From Sipunculus nudus (Eukaryota > Annelida > Sipuncula > Golfingiida > Sipunculidae): a stretch of DNA of 64,000 nucleotides. The notes beneath the pieces were generated by a model, which searched no databases, had not been told where the DNA came from, and was given only the letters and a program-made list of their open reading frames with translations. This document shows positions 46,203-58,550 of this stretch, piece after piece; position 1 is the stretch's first letter; each line of letters starts with the position of its first letter. The stretch lies in assembly GCA_026874595.1 (NCBI GenBank), contig CM049317.1, positions 38,588,401 through 38,652,400 of the forward strand, in the 5' to 3' direction. The translations under genes and the position numbers were made by a program.

Positions 46203-47540
46203 AAGGCCTACAGACCTAATGTGAACCTGTGCATTTGGAAATACACCAGGTATAATGCTTCAATGCTGGACCATTACTTCTCATGTATATGAACAATGCA
46301 AGTACTAAACATTTTGAATAAGAAACAATTACACAAACATCACAGCTGAAATTCTGGCATGGGTGCACACAACACAAAAATGACTGTAGCTGGCACCACC
46401 AGTCTTGTATACAACAAAGCTATCACAGATATATACATAAGCCCAATTTCAGACTGATATATCAAACCCCTCCTGAAAATAAGTAGGGACACACACTGTG
46501 CAAAAATTTTTGTAAGTGGCACCATCAGTCTTGTATACAACAAAGCTATTCGATATGTATATATATGCTCAATTTCTGGCTGATATATCAAATTCCTCTT
46601 TAGAAATAAGCAGGCACATACACTGTGCAAAAATCACTGTAGGTGGCGACACCTGTCTTGTGAACAAAAAGCCATCAAAGACACATAGACAGGTCAAAAT
46701 ATCAGGCCAATACATCAAAATTACCTTGAGTCTGATGCATGGGGCTGACCAGGCTTAGGTGAGAAAGGCAGTTGCCCCGAGTGAACTGTGACAAATTTCC
46801 TGGCTCAGGCTACTGCACTGAGTGAACTCATGACCTGCACCTGGCTAGACTGAGTGAGCTCTTGACCTGTTGCATAATCTGACACAGTTGACAGTCTGCC
46901 AAAACTATAAATAGATCAAGGCTGAACTCTGGTGCCAAATCTGATGCAGTGGGCAGTCTGCTAACAGTATAAATAGAATGCAGCTACTGCATTGAGTAAA
47001 CTCCTGACCCATACCTGGCTTACTGAGTGAACTCTTGACCTGTTGCCTAATCTGATACAGTTGGCAGTCTGTCAAAGCTATAAATAGATCGTGACTGACC
47101 TCTAGCCTGTTGGCAAGTCTGAAATAGTAGCCACACCATTGCATAAGCTCATGCAGGGGCTTTGCCCTGAGGGGCATGACACCCATGAGGTGATCACATT
47201 GTGCCCATGAAGTGTTCACATGTTGCCCATGAGGTGATCACATGTCACCCATGAGGTGATCACATGGCTTGTGCTTGGCTGCACTGATTGAACTCTTGAC
47301 CTAAATCTGGCTGCACTGAATGAACTCTTGATCTGTTGCAAATCTGAAACAGTTGGCAGTTTCTCAACCTATTTAAAGATACAGACACAATCTTGGAGTG
47401 TTGGTGAATCTGTTTACACATACTGAAAGACTTTGGCTAAAATGCTTTTTTTTCAAGCTGACATATTCATAAACTTTTTATCAAAATATCTAGAATAATA
47501 AAAATATGCAGTTCTTTCATTGTTAAAGGTCCAATAATTC
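46203..47540 (-). mobile_element. Family N element, inverted
   Basis: The left edge 'aaggcctacagacctaatgtg' is the inverted family N 3' end. Three inverted modules with GGTGGC.CCACC-like motifs follow, then the 'ctgcactgagtgaactc' segment repeated several times. At 47160-47275 there is a local tandem of a 24-bp unit with CCCATGAGGTGATCACAT, four copies. Confidence 0.55.
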
Positions 47541-48464
47541 TGCCAAAAATCATTCAAGTAAACTTGAACAAAGGCCACCTAAGAATAATTTTTGTGCAAT
47601 GTTACAGAAGTTATAATTGAAACAATAATTTTGTAGAAGAACAGTTTTGCAGTCCTCGGTTTGAAATAGACATAATAATGGCCATAAGACCAAAAAAAAG
47701 CTTTTCTGATATGATTGAAAGAACCATGTCCTAGGATAATTCTTTTGAAAAATTGAACAATTCAACTTGACATTTTCATCATAAACATTTTAAGCTGAAA
47801 CTGGCTAAAATTATGAGGTTTTTGCCAAAAAAACCTGTCAATGTAGGTGGCCCACAAAATCTGCAACTTAAAATATGAGTCATGAGACCAATATTTGCAC
47901 AATACTTGGTAATGCTAGCTTCTGTCATTTCTGAGATTACTATTTCAGTATGCTTACTTGGCCAAATGACTGTTCAAAATTCATGTAACTCCACTAAAAT
48001 TCATCAAATGCAAACCATTTGAACAAACTTGAGAGGGCTTGCCCCTGAGATCATTTTTGCAAAATATTGAACAATTTGGCTGGACTGTTTACAAGAAGAA
48101 GACTTTTAAAGGTTTTTCAGCTTTTTCCCTATAAAATCTAAGTAAACGCATATAACAAAAAAATAAGCTGAATTCCACAACATTTGATATGTGAAAGATT
48201 ATTGCATAAAATCTGGAGATGGTAGCTCCTGCAAAAAAAGGTCAATGCAGGTGGTGCCACCAATACCTGAATTTCATATATGACTCATGTAACCAACACT
48301 GGCATAAAATTTGGTGAGCATTCACCGAACTTGAACCATTCAAACAAACTTGAGAGAGATGGTATAAAAGATTATTTCTGTGAAATACTGCACAATTTGG
48401 CTTTACCATTTCAGAGGAGAAGATTTTTAAAGGTTTTTTACCTTTTTCTCTACAAAATCTAAGA
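47540..48464 (-). repeat. Family C-like modules, interrupted by family D
   Basis: Inverted imperfect modules with 'gaacaatttggctggactg', 'gaagaagacttttaaaggttttt' and 'cccataaaatctaag'-type phrases, as in 26640-27480. A GGTGGTGCCACC motif lies near 48251. It ends where the family D element starts (CTAG at 48465). Confidence 0.5.
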
Positions 48465-48748
48465 CTAGATGTGTCGGAACGACACGAATGCCCCTGCCTG
48501 GGGCAAATTAGAAACATTTGTTAAATTTTGTAAAATTTTTTTAAGTTCAGGAGGTGTCGTATGGTCAAAAGTAGGTTAACAAGGGCAAAATGCAAACTTG
48601 ATCTGTAACGGGTCATTATCAAGCAACACACCAAAAATCAGACCAGTATCTAAAGGCATTGTGAAAAAAAGTCCATACATGTGCATTTTTCATAAAAATT
48701 TCTGTCTTTCATGAAATTTTCTATGTTCAGGATCTCTGTCATATGGTC

Positions 48749-51473
48749 AACAAGTGACCCATGGGTCATGACGCTCAGCTGACTGGGAAGAGATTCGCAA
48801 AAGGAAATTTTATCATCAGAATGGTAGTATATACCCATTCAACTGAAGCATCAAACAGATTAACCAACAGGCCAAGATTTAGTCTGTATTTATATATCTC
48901 AAAAATAGAGAAAAATGTGTAAACTTTTAAAACTAGAATACGGATAACCGACAAGTGACTACATGTATCTGCCAAAATCGGATAGTGAGGCATGGATTGA
49001 GTGGCAAGGGGAAATAGAGTGAGGTATGTTGCATATTAGCATGGATGTCTGCAGCCTAAATGTGTATGTAGGTTGTGCCACCTACCACAAATCCAGAAAG
49101 CTGTCCAAGTTGTATACACCTGCAAAATTTTAGGCAGAAAAGTCAAACCACTACATGTATATGAGCGATTTTTGCCCATGGCAGACAAACAGACAAACAC
49201 TGTGCAAAAATCTTTGCAGGTAACCCCTCCAGTTTTGTGTATGATAAAGACCTATGTGAGATCTAAACACATGCACAATTTTGGCCCAATCGGTCAAATG
49301 GTTCCTGAGATATGAGCTTGGATGTGTGCAGCGTTAACTAGAATGTAGGTGGCGCCACCTGTCATAAAATCAAGAAAGCTGTCCACGATGTATAAACCTG
49401 CAAAATTTTAGGCAGTTATGTCTAACCACTACAGAGAAATGAGTAATTTTAGGCCACGGCAGACTAACAGACAGACGCTGTGCAAACATTGTTACAGGTG
49501 GCGCCACCATTTTTTGTGTATGTTACAGAGCTATCAAAGGGCTACATTTGTATAAATTTTATTTCCTGATCGGTCAAACAGTTCCCTAGATATAAGCTTG
49601 GATGTCATCAGCGTGAACGTGAACGTAGGTGGCGCCACCTGTCATAAAATCAAGAAAGCTATCCTGGATGTATACACATGACGAATTTCAGGTGAATTAG
49701 TCAATTCACTGCAGAGATATGAGTGATTTTAACCCAAGGCAGATTAACAGATGGACACTGTGCAAACATGGTAACAGGTGGCGCCACCATTTTTTGTGTA
49801 TGTTATAAAGCAATCCAAGGGCTACATTTATATCAATTTTATTTCCTGATCGGTCAAACGGTTCCCGAGATATGAGGGTTTATGAGTGGAAACAGACCAA
49901 CAAATGGACACTGGATAGAGAGGAAAGGTCAGAGGTCAATGCAAATTGGTTAGGCACCAGTTCACATGTGACCCAATAATAGGTGTAAGTTTGGGAAAAA
50001 TCGGTCCATTAGTCTCCGAGGAGCTCTCTGGAAACGAACGCTGCCGCGGCGGAGGAACTCGGTCAAAAACATAGTATTCGCAAAACTTCGTATTGGCGGA
50101 TACAAAAATACAGGTGGCTCCACCAGTCTGCAGAAACTAATAAAAACACTTAATGGTCAATATCCATGCAAAAAATCATGGTGATCTCTGCATTAGTTGT
50201 TCAGATACTTCAGTTTTTGTATCAAATTGTCCATTATTCTGAGGGATACTTCGGAGTCCTATAGCTTGAAGGATATGGGTAACAGAGACCTAATTTCAAG
50301 TTTCCACTGGCACCTTTCATGGGCCTCCTTGCATGACAAGAATGAAGATTCTAGGTCCAGTTGTTACCCTGTTGACAGATAACCACATCTTTAAAATCTC
50401 AAAAAAAAGAAAAAAATTCGTAAAAATTTGAAAAAAAAATAGAGGTGGCACACCCAGTCTGCAGAAACTGATGGAACAGCTCATGATCAATATGTATGCC
50501 GAAAATCATGACCATCAGTGTTGCATTAGTTGTTCAGATACTTTAGCTTTTGTATCAAATTTTCCATTATTCTGAGCTGTACTTTGGAGTGCCATAGCTC
50601 AAAGGATATGGGTAACAGAGACCAAATTTCAGGTTTCCATGGAGACTTATCATGGGTCTCCCTGTGTGTCAAGAACAAAGATTCTAGGTCCAGTCGTTAC
50701 GATTTGTACCCTGTTGACAGATAACTACATCCTTAAAGGTCTCAAAAATAGAGGAAAAAATCGTAAAAAATCAAACAGTACAGGTGGCGCCACCAGTCTG
50801 CAGGAAGTGATCGAACATCTCATGATCAATATGTATGCCAAAAATGAAGACCATCAGTGATGTAGTTATTGAGATATTGAAGTTTTTGTATGAAATTTTT
50901 TACTATTCTGGGGGGTACTTTGGGGCCCCATAGCTCAAAGGATATGGGTAACAGAGACCTAATTTCTGGTTTCCAAGGAGATTTTTCATGGACCTCTCAG
51001 TGTGTCAAGAATTAAGATTCTAAGTCCAGTCTTTATGATTTGTGCCTTGTTAACAGATGTTCACATTTTTAAAGGTCTCAAAAATAGAGAAAAAAATTCG
51101 TAAAAAATCGAAAAATACAGGTGGCGCCACCAGTCTGCAGGAAGTGATGTAACATCTCATGATCAATATGTATGCCAAAAATCATGACCATCAGTCAAGT
51201 AGTTAATGAGATATTGAAGTTTTTGTATGAAATTTTTGACTTTTCTGGGGGGTACTTTGGGGCCACATAGCTCGAAGGATATGGGTAACAGAGACCTAAT
51301 TTCTGGTTTCCAAGGAGATTTTTTATGGACCTCTCAGAATCCCAAGTTACAAGGTTCTAGGTCCAGCGGTTACGATTTGTGCCTGGTTAACGGATGGACA
51401 GACGGACAGACGGACGACGGACAAAGAGTGATCGCTATAGCTCAGATGACTTTCAGTCAGCTGAGCTAAAAAT
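48749..51473 (-). mobile_element. Family B composite element, inverted, with nested F
   Basis: It is the inverted counterpart of 33053-36108. The left edge AACAAGTGACCCATGGGTCA and the right edge TCAGCTGAGCTAAAAA are the element ends in reverse. It has four 330-bp modules rather than five, and the nested family F (48933-50105) is at the same position. Flanks are family D sequence on both sides ('atatggtca' left, 'taggtcaactggga' right); the intact D phrase 'ggtcaaaagtaggtcaac' shows the site before insertion. Confidence 0.85.
48933..50105 (-). mobile_element. Family F element nested in inverted family B
   Basis: On the - strand it runs from the GTATCCGCCAATAC-type hairpin (near 50103) to CTAG at 48936-48933. 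It is highly similar to 34752-35924, including the CCGCCGCGGCAGC segment. Shared placement in both B copies shows that it was acquired before the B element was copied. Confidence 0.65.
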
Positions 51474-52187
51474 AGGTCAACTGGGATGAAACGCGAACTC
51501 GATCTGTAACTAGTCATTATCTGCCCACACATCCAAAATCAGGCCAATATCTGCAGGCATTGCGAAAAAAAGTCTGTACATGTGTATTTGTTATGAAAAT
51601 TTCTATTTTTCATGAAATTTTCTAAGTTTAGGAGCCGTAAAACGGTCAAAAGTAGGTCAACCGGGAAAAACGCGAACTAGATCTGTAACTGGTCATTATC
51701 TGCCCACACACCAAAAATCAGACCAATATCTGCAGGCATTGCGAAATAAAGTCCGTACATGTGTACTTGTCATGAACATTTATATTTTTCATGAAATTTT
51801 CTATGTTCAAGAGCCGTTAAACGGTCAAAAGTACGTCAACTGGGACGAAACGCGAAATCGATCTGTAACTGGTCAATATCTGCCCACACACCAAAAATCA
51901 GGCCAATATCTGCAGGCATTACGAAAAAAAGTCCGTACATGTGTATTTGTCATGAAAATTTCTATTTTTCATGAAATTTTCAAAGTTAAGGAGCTGTAAA
52001 ACAGTCAAAAGTAGGTCAATCGGGATGAAACGCGAACTCGATCTGTAACTGGTCATTATCTGCTTACACACCAAAAATCAGGCCAATATCTGCAGGCATT
52101 GCAAAAAAAAGTCTGTACAACTGTTTGATTTCGGAATGACGGACATGGGTAAAACTATATGTCCTGGCCACTCTGTGACGGGGGCAT

Positions 52188-52337
52188 AAAAATGCAGAGT
52201 TTTTCAGGTGGCTAATTTTTATACATTAAATTTCATGATGCTAGCTCCAGTCATTTTTGAAATAGTATGGGTTAATTAACGTACAGACGGCAGATGCCGC
52301 CACACCATCGCATTAGCTCACAGGTTCGCTAAAAATT
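52188..52337 (-). mobile_element. Family C element, 5' end
   Basis: On the - strand it reads 'tttttagcgaacctgtgagctaatgcg' from 52335, with the CGTCTGTACGTTAATTAACC tract, and stops at the family D end. With the modules left of 48465 it may be one family C copy split by the D insertion. Confidence 0.5.
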
Positions 52338-53690
52338 ACTACAGATGCATATTGAATGCAAAATTATAATACAGATACATCTCACTGATGGCAAAATCTT
52401 GAATTAAGATGAGTATGGATACCTATTATTTATAATCCATGTACAGCCTTCTTTATATGCCCACAGAGAGCTGTATACCTGTGATTGTAAACATTGCCTG
52501 GCATGAGGAATATCTAAAATCATAAATCTACATTTTTTAAAAGCTTTTAAAAAACATTCTTGTCAATATTAACCATAGATAACCAGAAATCAAAATGTCT
52601 AGAGGCATGATGTAACGGATGCTGATATACTGGTGCCAGGCTAGATGTACCTGCTTCACACAGCAAACATATATGGTAAAATGGCTCAATTCAATCTTTA
52701 TTATTTAGCCAAAATTCATTCTTTGGAACCATAAAAGACAATTATTATAAGAATTATTCAGGGGATTATTCTTGTAAAATATTAAACAAATTTGCCTCAG
52801 TGGCCTCAGTCAAAAAACATTTTACAGGTTTATAACTCATATGGGAAAATACAGCAAAATGGCTAAGTTAAGCTTCTCATAACTCAGCCAAAAATCACTC
52901 AACCAAAACCATTTGAACAAACGTGAATTATCAACATCTAAGGATAATTAATGTGTGAGATTTAAGAATTTGGCCCAGTGGTTTTTGAGAAGAAGATCTT
53001 TGTAGCCACTTAGCTAAAATTGGATGTTATGGCATATGACTAAACTCAGCCAAAAGTCACTGAACTGAGACCATTTGAACAAATTTCAGAAAGCACTACC
53101 CTAGGAATATTTCTGTGCGATATTAAACAATTTGGCCTTATGGTTTCAGAGAAGAAGATTTTTGTAGCCGTCAGTATGATACGGGCACTGATAACCCCCG
53201 TCCAAAAAGGCTGATGCAGGTGGCGCCATCAATACCTCAATTTCAGATATGACACATGTGACCAACATTGGCATAAAATTTGGTGATGATAGCTCCAGCC
53301 ATTTCTGAGATTGTAATTTTACTATGCTTTTTTGGACAGATGACTAAGTTCAACTTCCTGTAACACGGCCAAAAATCACCGAACTTAAGCAATTCGAATA
53401 ACTTGAGAAAGATTGTTCCAAGGAATCATTTCTGTGAAATATTGGACAACTTGGCTGAACAATTTCGGAGAAGAAGATTTTTAAAGCTTTTTTAGCTTTT
53501 TCCCAATAAAATCTAAGAAAATGTAGCCAAAAAATAAGCAAAATCTGATAGTTTTTTAGATGACTAATTTTTTTGCATAAAATTTCGTGATGCTTACTCT
53601 TGCCTTTTTCAAGATAGTATGGGTTAACGTACAGACGACGGGCGACGGACGCCGCCACACCATCGCACAAGCTCACAGGTTCGCTAAAAA
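52338..53690 (-). mobile_element. Family C element, inverted full copy
   Basis: It is the inverted relative of 26452-27840 over its whole length: TTTTTTAGCGAACCTGTGAGC start (53690 downward), GTCCGTCGCCCGTCGTCTG tract, 230-bp modules, the 'acatcatgcctctagacatt' segment and the AT-rich end with 'gcatccat'-type sequence. A GGTGGCGCCA motif is at 53218. Confidence 0.65.
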
Positions 53691-54138
53691 AAGTCTCCAG
53701 CTTCAGCAATTCTTATGTTAAGTGGGTAAATATATTTCCAGTTTTTTAAAAATTGCATTATATTTGGGTCAATAAGACAATACAACATACTGACCTAAGT
53801 TTTGGTATGTTCATAGAAAATGTATGGAAGAATAAGAATACTAAATATGATCAAAAACAGATAAGTGGTTTTGATATTAGGCAGCCTTGAAGTGTAATAA
53901 TGGCTTTTTTTGGGAAACGGTGGTTTTTCCTTAATATCTCAAAGGAACAAAGTCCTAGTGACCCAATATTCGGTATGGTAGGAGATTTTGGGGACATCTA
54001 ACAGTATGCAAAATCTTGGATTCATAGGTCCAACAATTTCAAAACGTGCTGTGTTAAGGGCTGGATGGCCGGACGGACAGACGACCGACAAAGGACCACG
54101 ACTATAGCTCAGATGACTTATAGTCAGCTGAGTAAAAA
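53690..54138 (-). mobile_element. Family A element, 5' fragment, inverted
   Basis: On the - strand it starts TTTTTTACTCAGCTGACTATA at 54138, with a CGGTCGTCTGTCCGTCCGG tract, and stops at the family C start at 53690. The C element may have inserted here: the flank 'ctgaagctggagact' runs straight into TTTTTTAGCGAAC. Confidence 0.55.
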
Positions 54139-55262
54139 ATCATTAAGTAAACTTGAACAAAGGCCTCCCAAGAATAATTTTTGTGCAATATTACAGAAGT
54201 TAAAACAACAGTTTTGCAAAAGAAGACTATTGCCGCCCTCAGATTGAAATAGGCTTACCAAAAGCCACAAGACCCAACTTCAGCTTTCTATGACCCTATC
54301 AAAAATCAATGAACCCAATCTTTTCTTATACTGTGACAATTGAAAGAATCCTACCCTAGGATAATTCTTGTGAAAAATTAAATGATTCAGCTTTACAGTT
54401 TCATCATAAAACATATTTAAGCTGAAAGAGGCTAAAAGTATGAGGTTTTGCCTGTTAAAAACAGGTCGATGTAGCTGGTGCCACAATATCTGCAATTTCA
54501 AACGAGTCATGTGACCAACATTTTCACAAAAATTGGTGTTGCTAGGTCCAGTCTTCTAACCTGAGATTTTCATGTTAGTATGCTACCTTGGTCAAATGAC
54601 TGAGTTAAAATTCCTGTAACTCGGCCAAAATTGATCAAACCCAAACCATTTGAATAAACTTGAGAGAGCTCGTCTCTGGCACCAATTCTGTGAAATATTG
54701 AACAATTTGGCTGAAAAATTTCAGAGAAGAAGATTTTCAAAGGTTTTTTGGCTTTTCCCCAATAAAATGTAAGTTAATGCAGGTGGCACCACAAAAAGCT
54801 CAATAAACAACATTTGATATCAGACAGATTTTTGGATAAATTTGAGGATGATAGCTCCAGCTGTTTCTGATATTGTAAGTTGTAAGCCATTCCTGAGAAA
54901 TTATGGGTTAATGTACTGATGACCAATGACCCTTGTACAAAAAACTTTGATGCAAATGACACAACCATTACCTCAATTTCATATATGAGTCATGTGACCA
55001 ACATTTGCATAAAATTTAGTGATGATAGCTTCAGCCATTTCTGATATTGTGAGTTAAGTATCCTTTTTTGGCCAAATGACCAAGTTCAGCTTCTTATAAC
55101 ATGGCTAAAATTCACCGAACTGGAAGCATTCATTCTAAATTGAGAGAGACTGTTTTCTGTGAAATATTAAACAATTTGGCTGGACATTTTTTGGAGAAGA
55201 AGGTTTTTTTAGCTTTATCCTATAAAACTAAGTGAATGCAGAAAGCAAAAAAGAAAGCAAAA
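54139..55262 (-). repeat. Family C-like modules, inverted
   Basis: Repeated phrases 'gtgaaatattgaacaatttggctg', 'agaagaagattttcaaagg' and 'gatgatagctccagc' mark diverged C-type modules. The run ends at the family D element starting with CTAG at 55263. Confidence 0.45.
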
Positions 55263-56620
55263 CTAGATGTGTCGGAACAACACAAATGCCCCTGCCTGGA
55301 ACAAATTAGAAATATTTGTTAAAGTTTGTAAAATTTTCTATGTTCAGGAGCTGTTATACAGTCAATAGTAGGATAACCAGGACAAAATGAGAACTTGATC
55401 TGTAAGTGGTCATTATGCACCCATACACCAAATATTAGGCCATTATCCTCAAGCATTGCATAAAGAAGACCGTACATGTGCAATTATCATGAAAATTTCT
55501 ATTTTTCATGAATTTTCTATGTTCAGGAGCCATCATATGGTCAAAAGTAAGTCAACCGGAATGAAACGAAAACTTGATCTGTAACTGGTCATAATCTGCC
55601 CACACATAAAAAATCAGGTTAGTATCTGCAGGCATTGTGAAAAAAAGTCTGTACATGTGCAATTATCATAAAAATTTCTATTTTTCATGAATTTTCTATG
55701 TTCAGGAGTCATCATACGGTCAAAAGTATGTCAACCGGGATGAAATGCATACTCGATCTGTAACTGATCATAATCTGCCCACACATAAAAAATCAGGTTA
55801 ATATCTGCAAGCATTGCGAAAAAAAAAACGTGCATTTATCATGAAAATTTCAATTTTTCATGAAATTTTCTGTGTGAAGGACACATCATACAGTCAAAAG
55901 TAGGTCAACCAGGACAAAACACAAACTCAATCTTAGGTGGTCATTATGCACCTATACACACCAAAATTAGGCCAATATCTGCAAGCTTTGCGAAAAAAAT
56001 GCCATACTCGTGCATTTATCATGAAAATTTCAATTTTTCATGAAATTTTCTATGTGCAGGAGCCGTCATACTGTCAAAAGTAGGTCATCTGGGACAAACA
56101 CGAACTCAACCTGTAAGTGGTCATTTTGTTGCCACACACCAAAAACTAGGTCAATATTTGAGGGCACTGCGAAAAAAATTCCTTACATGTGCATACTGTC
56201 TGGAAAATTTCTATTTTTTCATAAATTTTTCTATGTTCAGGAGCAGTCATACGGTCAAAAGTAGGTCAACTGGGACGAAACGCAAACTTGATCTTTAACT
56301 GGTCATAATCTGCCTACACACAAAAAATCAGGCTAATATCAGCAGGCATTGTGAAAAAAAGTCTGCACATGTGCATTTATCATGAAAATTCCAATTTTCA
56401 TGAATTTATCAATGTTTCAGGAGCTGTCATATGGTCAAAAGTAGGTCAACTGGGACAAAACACAAACTCGATCTGTAAGTGGTCATTATGCACCCACACA
56501 CCAAAAATTAGGCCAATATCTGCAAGCATTGCGAAGAAAGGTTGTACAACTTTTCAGAAGGACAGAATGAAGGACATGGGTAAAACTATATGCCCCAGCC
56601 ACTTTGTGGCGGGGCCATAA
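55263..56620 (-). mobile_element. Family D Helitron-like element, uninterrupted
   Basis: The 3' end (in reverse) is CTAG (55263-55266), then GTGTCGGAACAACAC (55269-55283), a hairpin with one mismatch. The 5' end lies near 56620 ('ccccgccacaaagtggc', itself partly palindromic). Seven to eight tandem units of about 165-180 bp fill the core. As with the other copy, it is flanked by family C sequence on both sides, but at a different position in C. Confidence 0.7.
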
Positions 56621-56804
56621 TAAAATTTGGTGATGCTAGCTCCTGCCGTTTTTGAGATAGTATGGGTCAATGTACAGACAACGGTACGACAGATGAAGCC
56701 ACATCATTGCATAAGCCCACAGGTTCGCTAAAACTGACTGAGTGTTCAGGGAGACTGTACCGGTAATTGTACAACACAAGTATTAACTTGATATATTTAT
56801 AACC

Positions 56805-58370
56805 ATGCAATTATCAATGCCATGCATGGACACCTGTACCAGTCATGTCAATTATCAATGCCATGCATGGACACTGGTACCAGTCAAGTCAGTTATCAAT
56901 GCCATGCATGGATGTGGGTACCAGTCAAGTCAGTTATCAATGCCATGCATGGACACCAGTACCAGTCATGTCAATGATCAATGCCATGCATGGACACTGG
57001 TACCAGTCAAGTAAGTTATCAATGCCATGCATGGATACCAGTACCAGTCAAGTCAGTTATCAATGCCATGCATGGACACCGGTACCAGTCATGTCAATGA
57101 TCAATGCCATGCATGGACACCGGTACCAGTCAAGTAAATGATCAATGCCATGCATGGACACCGGTACCAGTCAAGTCAATTATCAATGCCATGTATGGAC
57201 ACCAGTACCAGTCATGTCGATTATCAATGTCATGTATGGACACCAGTACCAGTCATGTCGATTATCAATGCCATGCATGGACACTGGTACCAGTCAAGTC
57301 AATGATCAATGCCATGTATGGACACCAGTACCAGTCATGTGAATTATCAATGCCATGCATGGACACTGGTACCAGTCATGTCAGTTATCAATGCCATGCA
57401 TGGACACTGGTACCAGTCAAGTAAATGATCAATGCCATGCATGGACACCGGTACCAGTCAAGTCAATTATCAATGCCATGTATGGACACCAGTACCAGTC
57501 ATGTCAATTATCAATGCCATGCATGAACACCGGTACCAGTCAAGTAAATGATCAATGCCATGCATGGACACCGGTACCAGTCAAGTCAGTTATCAATGCC
57601 ATGCATGGACACGGGTACCAGTCAAGTCAGTTATCAATGCCATGCATGGACACAGGTACCAGTCAAGTCAATTATCAATGCCATGCATGGACACCGGTAC
57701 CAGTCAAGTAAATGATCAATGCCATGCATGGACACCAGTACCAGTCAAGTCAATTATCAATGCCATGCATGGAAACCGGTACCAGTAAAGTCAATTATCA
57801 ATGCCATGCATGATCACCGGTACCAGTCATGTAAATTATCAATCCCATGCATGGACACCAGTGCCAGTCAAGTCAATTATCAATGCCATGCATGGACACC
57901 GGTACCAGTCATGTCAATGATCAATGCCAGGCATGGACCCCGGTACCAGTCAAGGAAATGATCAATGCCATGCATGGACACTGGTATCAGTCATGTCAAT
58001 GATCAATGCTATGCATGGACACCGGTACCAGTCAAGTCAATTTTCAATGCCATGCATGGACACCGGTACCAGTCAAGTCAATTATCAATGCCATGCATGG
58101 ACACCGGTACCAGTCATGTCAAATTATCAATGCCATGCATGGACACCAGTACCAGTTATGACAATTATCAATGCCATGCATGGACACCGGTACCAGTCAT
58201 GTCAATTATTATTGCCATGCATGGACACCGGTACCAGTCATGTCAATGATCAATGCCATGCATGGACACCAGAACCAGTTATGACAATTATCAATGCCTT
58301 GTATGAACACCGGTACCATTCATGTCAATTATCAATGCCATGCATGGACACTGGTACCGGTCAAGTCAAT
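56805..58370. repeat. 41-bp minisatellite with two palindromes per unit, about 38 units
   Basis: The unit reads 'tatcaatg', CCATGCATGG, ACACCGGTACCAGT, 'caagtcaat'. CCATGCATGG is a perfect 10-bp palindrome. In units with ACTGGTACCAGT there is a second, 12-bp, perfect palindrome, while ACCGGTACC units keep GGTACC. Two slow variants alternate: AAGT or ATGT after AGTC, and TTATC or TGATC before the next unit. Units are 41 bp without stops, so long frames run through it in all three phases; they are not genes. It sits 180 bp inside the LIG4 intron, near the donor at 58550, but is not derived from the exon. Confidence 0.95.
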
Positions 58371-58550
58371 ATAATACATGTTTTATGTAACAGCTGATCC
58401 CTTTATGTGAACCAGGTACATGTTAATCCAGCAAGGTCACTGACATCAGTCCTTGAGGTCACCCAGTACATGTACTGAAGAATACATACAATAATTGATA
58501 TATAGATTTTCAATGTGTATTTTAATGAAATGGGGATATTTACAACTTAC

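Larger units (their letters stand above)
48465..52187 (-). mobile_element. Family D Helitron-like element with tandem core, interrupted by family B
   Basis: On the - strand the 3' end is the hairpin GTGTCGTTCCGACAC, then AT and CTAG next to T, the standard Helitron 3' structure (+ strand 48465-48485). The 5' end is near 52187 ('ttatgcccccgtcac'). The core is a tandem array of diverged units of about 165-180 bp, each with 'ggtcaaaagtaggtcaac', 'gatctgtaactggtcatta' and 'aatttctatttttcatg'. A family B composite (48749-51473) is inserted in the array. Non-autonomous Helitron-type elements with tandem core repeats of about 160 bp are known in bivalves. Confidence 0.7.
42673..58550. other. 15.9-kb LIG4 intron packed with nested repeats
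   Basis: From left to right: family A fragment (42916-43470, -), full family A (43471-46108, +), family N (46203-47540, -), family C-like modules (47540-48464, -), family D (48465-52187, -) with nested B and F, family C (52190-53690, -), family A fragment (53690-54138, -), family C-like modules (54140-55262, -), a second family D (55263-56620, -), a further C 5' end (56621-56733, -) and the 41-bp minisatellite (56805-58370). No other exon was recognised. Confidence 0.65.

Noticed and set aside
56805-58397. Overlapping frames of 60-157 codons rich in MPCMDTGTSQVNYQCHAW
   Set aside because: A stop-free 41-bp repeat gives such frames in all three phases; there is no start context, splice structure or known protein.
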